5,737 nucleotides of DNA. Origin: Pseudomonadota bacterium. GTDB lineage: Bacteria > Pseudomonadota > Gammaproteobacteria > Xanthomonadales > Rhodanobacteraceae. Below the pieces are notes generated by a model. The model was not told the DNA's origin. It was given only the letters and a program-made list of their open reading frames with translations, and ran no database searches. The translations under genes were made by a program, and so were the position numbers. Location: contig JAJZGE010000150.1 in NCBI GenBank assembly GCA_021798675.1, positions 1-5,737 of the forward strand, read 5' to 3'. The stretch's first letter is position 1. Each line of letters starts with the position of its first letter. Positions 1 through 5,737 of the stretch are shown one piece after another.

Positions 1-1235
1 GCTTCTACTCGCAGCGGCTGCGGCAGGCGCTGCGCGAGGTGCGAAACCATGAGGGCACGCTGTGGGGCGTGACGCAGGAAATCCTCGCCAGCGTGCAGGT
101 GGTGCAGGCGTTTGCGCGCGAGTCGCACGAGGACGATCGCTTCAGCGAGCACGCCAGCAAGAGCCTCACCGCCAGCCTGCATGCCAACCGCGTGCAGGCG
201 CGCTATGGCCCGAGCATGAACCTGGTGATCGCGGTCGCCACCGGGGCGATCATCTGGTACGGCGCGGCCAGCGTGATCCGCGGCGCGCTGACGCCGGGCG
301 ATCTGCTGATTTTCCTGGCGTATCTGCGCGGCATCGCCACGCCCGCGCGCCAGCTGGCGAAGACCGGCCGGGTGATCGGCCGCGCCGGCGTGGCGCTGGA
401 GCGGATCGGCGAATACCGCGCGGAAACGCCCAGCGTGGTCGACCCCGAGGGCACCAGCGCGCCGCCCGCACGGGCGCAACGGCTCGAATTTGCGGAAGTC
501 GGATTCGGCTACCGGCCCGACCAGCCCATCCTGCAGGACATCAGCTTCGTGCTGGAGGCGGGCAAGACGATCGCGCTGGTCGGCCCCACCGGCGCGGGCA
601 AGAGCACCATCGCCAGCCTGATACCGCGCTTCTACGACCCCACCGCCGGATCGATACGGCTGGACGATCGCGATCTGCGCAGCCTGCCGCTGAACTATCT
701 GCGCCGGCAGGTGGCGATGGTGCTGCAGGAGCCCGCACTGTTCCAGGCAACGATCTGGGAAAACATCGCCTACGGCCGCGAGGGCGCCCAGCGCGCGGAT
801 GCGGTGCGTGCGGCGCGCGAGGTCGGCGTCGATCAGTTGATCGAGCAGCTGCCCGGCGGCTACGACGGCATGGTCAGCGAGCGCGGGCTCAGCCTCTCCG
901 GCGGGCAGCGGCAGTGCATCGCGATTGCGCGGGCGATGCTGTGCGATGCGCCGGTGGTGATTCTGGATGAGCCCAGCAGCAGCCTGGATGCGCGCACCGA
1001 GCGCGAGCTGATGCTGGCGCTGGCGCGGCTGGCCTCGCGTCGCGCGGCGCTGGTGATCGCACACCGGCTCTCGACGGTGATGAATGCTGACCTGATCCTG
1101 GTGCTGGAACGTGGACGCATCGTCCAGCGCGGCACTCATGCGCAGCTGCTGGCGACGGGCGGGCTGTACGCCAGCCTGTGGCAGGCACTGCGTGACGACA
1201 CCCCCTCTCCCAAACTCCGAATGGTCGCCCCATGA
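1..1235 (+). CDS. ABC exporter, fused permease-ATPase half-transporter (MsbA-like), 5' partial
   Basis: This is the C-terminal part (about 410 residues from base 3) of an inner-membrane ABC exporter that would dimerise and couple ATP hydrolysis to outward transport of a lipid or other hydrophobic substrate. The reading frame is open to the left edge, so the true start and first transmembrane helices lie outside; the GTG at 39 is internal. The visible membrane part shows the intracellular-loop motif QEILASVQVVQAFARE and the last two helices (about bases 204-340). The nucleotide-binding domain is complete: Walker A GPTGAGKST (582-608), Q-loop VLQEPALF, signature LSGGQ (894-908), Walker B VVILDE (954-971), D-loop SSLD and switch His in IAHRLS (1062-1064). 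Small departures are DEPSSSLD where DEPTSALD is usual, and LSGGQRQC where LSGGQRQR is usual; neither removes a catalytic residue. The stop overlaps the next start by four bases (ATGA). Family assignment is firm; substrate is unknown, and the downstream beta-barrel and UDP-glucose dehydrogenase only hint at an envelope role. Confidence 0.95.
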   Translation, partial: FYSQRLRQALREVRNHEGTLWGVTQEILASVQVVQAFARESHEDDRFSEHASKSLTASLHANRVQARYGPSMNLVIAVATGAIIWYGAASVIRGALTPGDLLIFLAYLRGIATPARQLAKTGRVIGRAGVALERIGEYRAETPSVVDPEGTSAPPARAQRLEFAEVGFGYRPDQPILQDISFVLEAGKTIALVGPTGAGKSTIASLIPRFYDPTAGSIRLDDRDLRSLPLNYLRRQVAMVLQEPALFQATIWENIAYGREGAQRADAVRAAREVGVDQLIEQLPGGYDGMVSERGLSLSGGQRQCIAIARAMLCDAPVVILDEPSSSLDARTERELMLALARLASRRAALVIAHRLSTVMNADLILVLERGRIVQRGTHAQLLATGGLYASLWQALRDDTPSPKLRMVAP

Positions 1236-2089
1236 ATTCTGCCGGCAACGCTGCCCGCACCATGCGTCTCCTCCCGTGCGCGTGCGCGCTGGTGTTGTTC
1301 GCCGCCAGCACGCGACCAGCCCACGCCGATCCGTGGATCCCGGCCGCGGGTCACGGCGTCGTCGATCCGATGCTGCGCTACTTCAGCGCCAACCACGCAT
1401 TTTCGCCGACGCATTTCGGCAGCAGTACCTATCCGTCCTCGCAGCAACGCGAGACGCAGCTGCGCATCACCGGTTCGCAGGGCATCGGCCACGGCCTCTC
1501 GATCGAGTACGACCTGCGCGGCGGCGCTGTGCAGGACACCCGTCATCACGCCGGCCAGCAGGTCGTCAGCCGCGCCAGCGGCCTGGAAGACCAGGTGATC
1601 GGTTTGAACTACGGGCTGCGTCAGACCCAGTCCTTCGCCGACTCGATTACCCTCAACGCGGTCTTGCCGACCGGCTCCACCAGCCAGTCGCCAGCGCTGG
1701 GCTCGGGCAAGGCGGCGATCGAACCGGACTACCAGGTCGGTATCGCCCGCGGTGCGATGTTTGCGACGCTGATGGCCGGGCCGCGCGTGTTTCTTGACGG
1801 GGGCGCCGTGCAGCTGCGCAGCTCGCTCTCGCTCGGCTACCGGGTGGCGCCGCGGTTCCGGGTCAGCGGCTCGGTGTTCTACGTGCGCACGTTGCAGCGT
1901 CAGCAGGTGGTAGCCCTGGCCGACCGCGGCGAAATCTACAACCTGCTGCGGGTGGGCGCGAAGCTGGAATATCTGCCCGCCGGTCGCTTGCGCCAGTGGC
2001 GTCCGTTCATCGGCTACGAAGACTCGCTCGCCGGCAAGGGCATCCATGCCGGCCGGCGCATCGTCCTCGGCCTTGCCGTGCACTATTGA
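1232..2089 (+). CDS. Putative outer-membrane beta-barrel protein with Sec signal peptide
   Basis: The product is 285 residues. An N-terminal signal peptide has a hydrophobic core around residues 12-26 (LLPCACALVLFAAS) and a likely signal peptidase I site PAHA|DP after residue 32. The mature part, about 253 residues, is rich in alternating polar and hydrophobic stretches with Gly and aromatic residues (for example 88-98, 138-146, 196-218, 238-248), has no long hydrophobic helix and ends in aromatic LAVHY, all typical of outer-membrane barrels. The segments LNAVLPTGST (141-150) and LGSGKAAIEPDYQVG (156-170) recall the loosely defined family annotated as MetA-pathway of phenol degradation or transporter-like outer-membrane proteins; this is recall, not a search. 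The ATG at 1232 overlaps the exporter stop and suggests coupling; the in-frame ATG at 1262 (Met11) would give a more standard signal peptide and is a real alternative. Neither has a clear Shine-Dalgarno. Function is unknown; a pore or channel is inferred only. Confidence 0.82.
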   Translation: MNSAGNAARTMRLLPCACALVLFAASTRPAHADPWIPAAGHGVVDPMLRYFSANHAFSPTHFGSSTYPSSQQRETQLRITGSQGIGHGLSIEYDLRGGAVQDTRHHAGQQVVSRASGLEDQVIGLNYGLRQTQSFADSITLNAVLPTGSTSQSPALGSGKAAIEPDYQVGIARGAMFATLMAGPRVFLDGGAVQLRSSLSLGYRVAPRFRVSGSVFYVRTLQRQQVVALADRGEIYNLLRVGAKLEYLPAGRLRQWRPFIGYEDSLAGKGIHAGRRIVLGLAVHY

Positions 2090-2094
2090 GCGCC

Positions 2095-2730
2095 ATGACG
2101 GATGCGAGCATTCCGCTGTTGCTGGCGCGCCACGGGCAGACCGAGTGGAGCCGCAGCGGGCGCTATCAGGGTCGCTGCGATCCCCCGCTGATCGACGAGG
2201 GCCGCGCGCAGGCGCTGCAGATCGGCATGCGCGCACGCGGGCAGGGCGTGCGCTCGATTCTGAGCAGCCCGCTGCGCCGCGCCCGCGAGACCGCTGAGAT
2301 TGTGGCCGCCACGCTGGGGCTGGACGCCCCGCGGGTCGACGCGCGGTTGATCGAGCTGGCCTACGGCGCGTGGGAGGGGCTGACCCAGGCCGAGGTGCGC
2401 GCGCGCTGGCCAGATCAGCTGCGTCAGTGGAAGCGCGTGCCGGATACCGCGGCGCTGCCGGGCGGCGAGAGTCTCGCCGACCTGCGCCAGCGCTTGCAGC
2501 AGTTTCTGCAGGACCCGGAATGGACGGCGCACGATGGCAGCGTGCTGATCGTCAGCCACGCCGGGCCGATTCGCATCGCGCTGCTGGAGGCCGCCGGGAT
2601 GCCGCTGGGCATGTTCCGGAACATCCCCGTGGCCACCGGTTCGCTGCACGCGTTGACGCTGCACCGGCGTCACGGAAACAGCAGCCATTCAACCCAACTT
2701 GAGGAGCAAAAACCATGCGCATTGCAATGA
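2095..2730 (+). CDS. Histidine phosphatase family protein (phosphoglycerate mutase-like / CobC-like)
   Basis: This 211-residue enzyme belongs to the histidine phosphatase superfamily, which moves phosphate through a phosphohistidine. The nucleophile is in LLARHGQTEW (RHG motif, His13, codon 2131-2133). Other active-site elements are Arg61 in SSPLRRARETAE, the acid Glu88 in IELAYGAWEG and the second histidine His155 in IVSHAGPIR, so the active site looks complete. Length and motifs fit the small phosphatase branch (alpha-ribazole phosphatase CobC, GpmB-like and phosphoserine phosphatase-like proteins) rather than a 250-residue glycolytic mutase. No cobalamin genes are nearby, so CobC is not claimed; the substrate could be a sugar phosphate given the next gene. 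The start at 2095 follows the previous stop by five bases (gcgcc) and has no strong ribosome binding site, suggesting re-initiation. Upstream in-frame ATGs lie inside the barrel gene and are less likely. The last residues (about 200-211, QLEEQKPCALQ) are encoded across the leader and start of the next gene. Confidence 0.92.
   Translation: MTDASIPLLLARHGQTEWSRSGRYQGRCDPPLIDEGRAQALQIGMRARGQGVRSILSSPLRRARETAEIVAATLGLDAPRVDARLIELAYGAWEGLTQAEVRARWPDQLRQWKRVPDTAALPGGESLADLRQRLQQFLQDPEWTAHDGSVLIVSHAGPIRIALLEAAGMPLGMFRNIPVATGSLHALTLHRRHGNSSHSTQLEEQKPCALQ
2701..2706 (+). promoter_or_regulatory. Shine-Dalgarno site for UDP-glucose dehydrogenase
   Basis: GAGGAG lies eight bases upstream of the ATG at 2715, followed by an A-rich spacer (caaaaacc), unusual in this GC-rich window. 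It decides the start: the in-frame ATG at 2727 (Met5) overlaps the upstream stop as ATGA but would remove the first strand of the nucleotide-binding fold. The site lies inside the 3' end of the phosphatase gene. It is the clearest ribosome binding site in the window, suggesting this gene is translated more independently than its neighbours. Confidence 0.85.
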
Positions 2731-4124
2731 TCGGTGGTGGCTATGTGGGCCTGGTCTCGGGCGCCTGCCTGGCCGACATCGGCAACGACATCGTGATTGT
2801 CGAATCCGATCCTCGGCGCTATGCGGCGCTATGCCAGGGGCGCATGCCGATTTACGAGCCCGGCCTCGAGGCGCTGGTGAGCGCCAACATCCAGGCCGGC
2901 CGGCTGCGTTTCGACAACCAGCTGCAGAGCGCGCTGCACGGCGTCGATGCGGTGTTCCTGGCCGTCGGCACGCCGTCGCGACGCGGTGACGGGCACGCGG
3001 ATCTGACCCACGTGTTCAGCGCCGCCGAGCAGGTTGCGGCGGCGCTGGACAGCCCGGTCGTGCTGGTCACCAAGTCCACCGTGCCGGTAGGCACCGGACG
3101 CCGGCTGGCGGAGCGGATGCTGGAACTGCGGCCGGATCTGCACATCGAGATCGCATCCAACCCCGAGTTTCTGCGCGAGGGCAACGCGATCGAGGACTTC
3201 ATGCGGCCCGATCGCGTGGTCATCGGTACCGAGAGTGCGCGGGCGCGCGCGGTGCTCGGCGAAATCTACCGTCCGCTGCAGCTGCCCGCGGACGCGCTGC
3301 GGTTCACCGGACTGGAGAGCGCCGAGCTGATCAAGTACGCAGCCAACGCGTTCCTGGCGATGAAGATAACCTTCATCAACGAGATGGCGGATCTGTGCGA
3401 AAAGGTCGGTGCGAACGTGCGTGACGTCGGCCACGGTATTGGCCTGGATCGCCGGATCGGGCCGAAATTCCTCGAGCCCGGTCCGGGCTACGGCGGCTCG
3501 TGTTTCCCCAAGGACACGCAGGCGCTGATGCGGATTGCGCAGGAGGCGGGCGCGCCGCTGCGGCTGGTGGAAACGGTGGTGAGCGTGAACGATGCGCGCA
3601 AGGCGGGCATGGCCGGGCGGATCATCGCAAACTGCGGCGGATCGGTGCGCGGCAAGCAGATCGCCCTGCTCGGCCTCACCTTCAAGCCGGATACGGACGA
3701 CATGCGCGATGCCCCCGCACTGAGCATCGTGGATCGTCTGCTGGCGGAGGGCGCACACGTGCGCGCGTTCGATCCGGTCGGCATGGCGCAGGCGCGCCCG
3801 CTGCTGCCCGAGAGCGTGCAGTACTGCCGCGACGTGATCGAGGCCGTCGACGGCGCCGATGTGCTGGTGGTGGTCACCGAATGGGACGCCTTCCGCAGCA
3901 TTTCGCCCGCATGGCTGCACACGGTAATGCGTGGCAAGCTGGTGGTGGATCTGCGCAATATCTTCGATGCGGAGGCGATGCAGTGCGCCGGACTTTCCTA
4001 TCACTCGATCGGGCGACCTGCGGTCCACCCGGTGCCGCGGTTGCATCCACTGCCGCTGCGCCAGGCGGCTGCGATGCGCCAGCCGGGTGCGCTGGGCGGC
4101 GCGCAGCCGCTGCCTCTGTCCTGA
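2715..4124 (+). CDS. ugd: UDP-glucose 6-dehydrogenase
   Basis: This 469-residue cytoplasmic enzyme oxidises UDP-glucose to UDP-glucuronate with two NAD+, supplying precursor for exopolysaccharide, capsule or lipid A modification. The N-terminal Rossmann fold opens with MIGGGYVGLVSG (residues 5-16). By alignment from memory with characterised bacterial enzymes, catalytic residues are Glu151 and Glu155 in NPEFLREG, Lys207 in LIKYAANAFLAMK with Asn211, and the nucleophile Cys263 with Asp267 in GYGGSCFPKDTQAL. The C-terminal UDP-binding domain includes GLTFKPDTDDMRD (320-332) and VVVTEWDAF (385-393). GDP-mannose and UDP-ManNAc dehydrogenases share the fold, but the pattern best fits UDP-glucose. 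The usual family end, the SIGRP region near residue 431-435, is followed by about 34 extra residues rich in Pro, Ala, Gln and Leu. The gene overlaps the phosphatase by 16 bases, so it is probably last in the four-gene unit; no convincing terminator follows. Confidence 0.96.
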   Translation: MRIAMIGGGYVGLVSGACLADIGNDIVIVESDPRRYAALCQGRMPIYEPGLEALVSANIQAGRLRFDNQLQSALHGVDAVFLAVGTPSRRGDGHADLTHVFSAAEQVAAALDSPVVLVTKSTVPVGTGRRLAERMLELRPDLHIEIASNPEFLREGNAIEDFMRPDRVVIGTESARARAVLGEIYRPLQLPADALRFTGLESAELIKYAANAFLAMKITFINEMADLCEKVGANVRDVGHGIGLDRRIGPKFLEPGPGYGGSCFPKDTQALMRIAQEAGAPLRLVETVVSVNDARKAGMAGRIIANCGGSVRGKQIALLGLTFKPDTDDMRDAPALSIVDRLLAEGAHVRAFDPVGMAQARPLLPESVQYCRDVIEAVDGADVLVVVTEWDAFRSISPAWLHTVMRGKLVVDLRNIFDAEAMQCAGLSYHSIGRPAVHPVPRLHPLPLRQAAAMRQPGALGGAQPLPLS

Positions 4125-4181
4125 TCCGCCCGGTACTGGTCGCGCAGCGTGCGCGCCGGGCACGACCCGGTGGGCTCTGAT

Positions 4182-4196
4182 TGAACAAATTGTTCA
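4182..4196. promoter_or_regulatory. Perfect 15-base palindrome, candidate operator
   Basis: TGAACAA (4182-4188) and TTGTTCA (4190-4196) are exact reverse complements around a single A at 4189. The site is AT-rich in very GC-rich surroundings, 57 bases after the ugd stop and 136 bases before the kinase start. Size and symmetry suit a dimeric helix-turn-helix regulator. It has no T-tract and only a one-base loop, so a terminator is unlikely. It contains GAAC and GTTC half-sites five bases apart, whereas the Gram-positive LexA box has four, so that assignment is not made. The regulator is unknown. Confidence 0.4.
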
Positions 4197-4262
4197 CACG
4201 CGGCGCCGCGCGCGGCCCTACCTTGAACGCAGCAGCGATTGGCTGGATCGGATCCCTCGCGG

Positions 4263-4298
4263 TGTGCACGAGAATCAGCGCTGACCAGGTCGTGCACA
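4263..4298. promoter_or_regulatory. Nested inverted repeat upstream of kinase, candidate operator or leader hairpin
   Basis: TGTGCACGA (4263-4271) and TCGTGCACA (4290-4298) are exact 9-base reverse complements separated by 18 bases. Each arm contains the self-complementary hexamer GTGCAC (4264-4269 and 4292-4297), so the site is also a direct repeat with a 28-base period. The spacer holds a perfect 10-base palindrome, TCAGCGCTGA (4275-4284), whose centre is one base from that of the outer repeat. The structure ends 34 bases before the kinase GTG. As DNA it could bind a regulator as paired half-sites; as RNA it could fold into a stem in the kinase leader. Which of these, if either, is used cannot be told from sequence. 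Confidence 0.4.
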
Positions 4299-4336
4299 TG
4301 CATAGCCATGCTGCCAGCAGCGGACCCGCGGCGTGA
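4298..4336 (+). other. Possible 12-codon leader ORF coupled to the kinase start
   Basis: ATG at 4298 opens a short frame encoding MHSHAASSGPAA, ending at TGA 4334-4336, which overlaps the kinase GTG (4333-4335) as GTGA. AGGT (4287-4290) sits eight bases before the ATG and could act as a weak Shine-Dalgarno. The same frame is open back to 4181, with TTG and GTG codons as other possible starts, giving at most about 51 codons. The peptide resembles nothing I recognise. A chance ORF of this size is quite possible, so it is listed as a candidate translation-coupling leader and not as a confirmed gene. Confidence 0.2.
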
Positions 4337-5737
4337 CGGCTCGCTCGGCCCTGCTGCGTGCGTTCTTCTGGATGCTGCTCGGCTCCATCGCCGTGATGGG
4401 GGCGCTGTCGTTTGTCGAGTTTCGCCGCGCCCTGCAGTCGGAGATTGCCGACAATCTCCAGTTCGGCGCCGGCGCGGTGAAGGAGCGCATCGATACGTTC
4501 CTGTTCACGCAGATGGAAAGCATGCGGGTCTGGCGCAACCTGCAGGTGATGCAGGACATCCGTGTCAACGACGTCGACAAGCGTATTTCCAACTTTCTGT
4601 CCGAGCTGCAGGCAGGCCAGGGCAGCATCTACCAGACCCTGCTGTGCACCGACACTTCCGGCCGCGTGGTGGCGGCGACAGATCGTGCACTGATCGGAAA
4701 AATGGCGCCCTCGATCCGCGCCTGGCAGCAGATGCCCGATTCAAAGCTGAAGGACGTGTTCATCGCGACCAGCTACCAGCCCGGCGGTGAGGCGGTGGTT
4801 TTGCGCACGCTGATCCCCAACGCGTTTGGCCGCGGCAACCTTGGCATGCTGTATCTGACGGTGGACTGGGGCGCCGTGCAGGGGTTGCTCGACAAGGCCG
4901 CCGCCGACGGGCCGCGCAGCCTGCTGCTGCTGGACGCGCAGGGCCGGGTGATCGCCGCATCGAGCGCGCTGCGTGAACGCCTGCGCCTGCCCCATCAGCG
5001 CATGCTGCACTGGGCCGTACCCGCGGTCGGCGTGACTTCGTATATCCATGATGGCGCCGCTCTCGGCTACCGCTCGCTGCTGGTCGGTGCCGCTGCCTCC
5101 AGCGGCGACCCGCAGTTCAAAGGGCTGGGCTGGCACATTCTGATGATCGAGCGGACCAGCGAGGCGTTTCGCCCGGTCTGGCGCATGCTGTGGGGCATGC
5201 TGGTGGTGCTGCTGCTGACGCTGGCGCTGGGTCTGTGGCTGGCGTCGAGACTGGCCGGCCGCATCGCGAAACCGATCGTCGACCTGACCGAATTCACGCG
5301 GCGCTTCCGCCAGGGTGATGAGACCCTGCCGAGCGCGCCGGTCACCACGATAACCGAGGTCACAGAGCTGTTTCGCGCCTACGTCGACATGATCCAGGTG
5401 CTGGATCGCTCGCGCGAGCAGGTGGTGCGCGCCGGCAAACTTGCGGTGGTGGGCGAGATGGCGGCGGTGATGGTGCACGAGATCCGTACGCCGATGAGCA
5501 TCGTGCGCAGTTCGGCGCAGCTGCTGGCCCGTCACACCACGCTCGGTGAGCGCGAGCGCGAACTGATCGGATTCATCCTGAGCGAGACCGAACGGCTCAA
5601 TCCGCTGGTGAACATGCTGCTGGAATGCGCCCGGCCGAAGTCGCCGGATTTTCGTCCGCAGGACATGCATGCCATCGTCGACAGCGTACTCAACCTGATC
5701 GCGTCACGGGCCGAGGTCGCCGGCGTGCATCTCGAGC
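4333..5737 (+). CDS. Membrane sensor histidine kinase with Cache-like periplasmic domain, 3' partial
   Basis: The frame runs 468 codons to the right edge and is cut before the ATPase domain. It is a two-component sensor that would autophosphorylate and pass phosphate to a response regulator. After a short Arg-containing N-terminus comes TM1 (about residues 9-28), then a periplasmic region (about 31-280). That region has two Cache/PAS-like strand motifs, TLLCTDTSGRVVAAT (102-116) and LLLLDAQGRVIAAS (197-210), suggesting a double-Cache small-ligand sensor. TM2 spans about 284-306, a HAMP domain follows (about 307-360, with KPIVDLTEF and TEVTELFRAY), then HisKA with GKLAVVGEMAAVMVHEIRTP; phospho-acceptor His382 is at 5476-5478. 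The style resembles NtrB/AtoS-like kinases that often precede sigma-54-type regulators, but no partner is visible. GTG 4333 is the first start after in-frame stops at 4282 and 4303; the ATG at 4372 would cut into TM1. The ribosome binding site is weak. The ligand is unknown. Confidence 0.93.
   Translation, partial: MTARSALLRAFFWMLLGSIAVMGALSFVEFRRALQSEIADNLQFGAGAVKERIDTFLFTQMESMRVWRNLQVMQDIRVNDVDKRISNFLSELQAGQGSIYQTLLCTDTSGRVVAATDRALIGKMAPSIRAWQQMPDSKLKDVFIATSYQPGGEAVVLRTLIPNAFGRGNLGMLYLTVDWGAVQGLLDKAAADGPRSLLLLDAQGRVIAASSALRERLRLPHQRMLHWAVPAVGVTSYIHDGAALGYRSLLVGAAASSGDPQFKGLGWHILMIERTSEAFRPVWRMLWGMLVVLLLTLALGLWLASRLAGRIAKPIVDLTEFTRRFRQGDETLPSAPVTTITEVTELFRAYVDMIQVLDRSREQVVRAGKLAVVGEMAAVMVHEIRTPMSIVRSSAQLLARHTTLGERERELIGFILSETERLNPLVNMLLECARPKSPDFRPQDMHAIVDSVLNLIASRAEVAGVHLE

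Noticed and set aside
39..41. GTG at 39 as a true start of the ABC transporter.
   Set aside because: The frame continues upstream to the window edge with typical transporter sequence (FYSQRLRQALREV), and a start here would lack most of the membrane domain.
1136..2236. A 366-codon open frame on the minus strand across the beta-barrel gene and its flanks.
   Set aside because: It overlaps three well-supported + strand genes, has Arg/Ala-rich composition and shows no recognisable motif.
2829..4163. A 444-codon open frame on the minus strand covering most of ugd.
   Set aside because: It is antisense to a gene with intact catalytic motifs, and its translation is rich in His, Arg and Gln without any domain, as expected of an antisense shadow in GC-rich DNA.
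4154..4172. A GC-rich hairpin after ugd (CGCCGGG and CCCGGTG around a 5-base loop, with one G-U pair) as a terminator.
   Set aside because: The stem is short and no T-tract follows; stems like this arise often by chance at this GC content.
4199..4210. The perfect 12-base palindrome CGCGGCGCCGCG next to the AT-rich dyad.
   Set aside because: It is made only of G and C in a region of alternating GC, where such palindromes are common by chance; reported here only for completeness.
4223..4251. TTGAAC at 4223 as a sigma-70 -35 box for the kinase.
   Set aside because: No acceptable -10 element is found 16-18 bases downstream; the promoter cannot be placed from sequence.
4239..4790. A 183-codon + strand frame beginning in the gap before the kinase.
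   Set aside because: It runs mostly out of frame inside the kinase gene, has Arg/Pro-rich composition and no domain; the kinase frame explains the region.
4741..5670. A 309-codon open frame on the minus strand inside the kinase gene.
   Set aside because: The + strand encodes a clear TM-HAMP-HisKA protein here; the minus-strand translation is Gln/His/Arg-rich and featureless.

Overview
The window is GC-rich, dense bacterial DNA with every gene on the + strand. The protein families (an MsbA-type ABC exporter half, an outer-membrane beta-barrel with a classical Sec signal peptide, a two-transmembrane sensor kinase) point to a Gram-negative bacterium. The base composition and protein style fit a high-GC gamma- or betaproteobacterium, but nothing here fixes the genus.

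Positions 1-4124 form one tightly packed unit of four genes. First comes the 3' end of an ABC exporter with fused membrane and ATPase domains (to 1235). Its stop overlaps by 4 bases the start of a signal-peptide-bearing outer-membrane beta-barrel protein (1232-2089). After a 5-base gap comes a histidine-phosphatase (phosphoglycerate-mutase-like) enzyme (2095-2730). Its end overlaps by 16 bases the start of UDP-glucose 6-dehydrogenase (2715-4124), which has the best ribosome binding site in the window. The packing implies co-transcription and partial translational coupling. UDP-glucuronate synthesis next to an exporter and an outer-membrane barrel suggests a cell-envelope or surface-glycan role, but this is inference from context; no glycosyltransferase is visible here.

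Positions 4125-4332 are the only sizeable gap (208 bases). It has no convincing terminator or sigma-70 promoter. It does hold a perfect 15-base AT-rich palindrome (4182-4196), a 9-base-arm inverted repeat enclosing a second palindrome (4263-4298), and a possible 12-codon leader ORF whose stop overlaps the next start.

From 4333 to the right edge runs a membrane-bound sensor histidine kinase: TM1, a periplasmic Cache-like sensor, TM2, HAMP, and HisKA with phospho-acceptor His382. It is cut off before its ATPase domain. It is probably a separate signalling transcription unit, and the palindromes in the gap are candidate control sites for it.

I found no RNA gene, mobile element, CRISPR array or obviously novel multi-gene system. 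The most unusual material is the intergenic dyads with the possible leader ORF, the pairing of an exporter with an outer-membrane barrel, and the UDP-glucose dehydrogenase tail.
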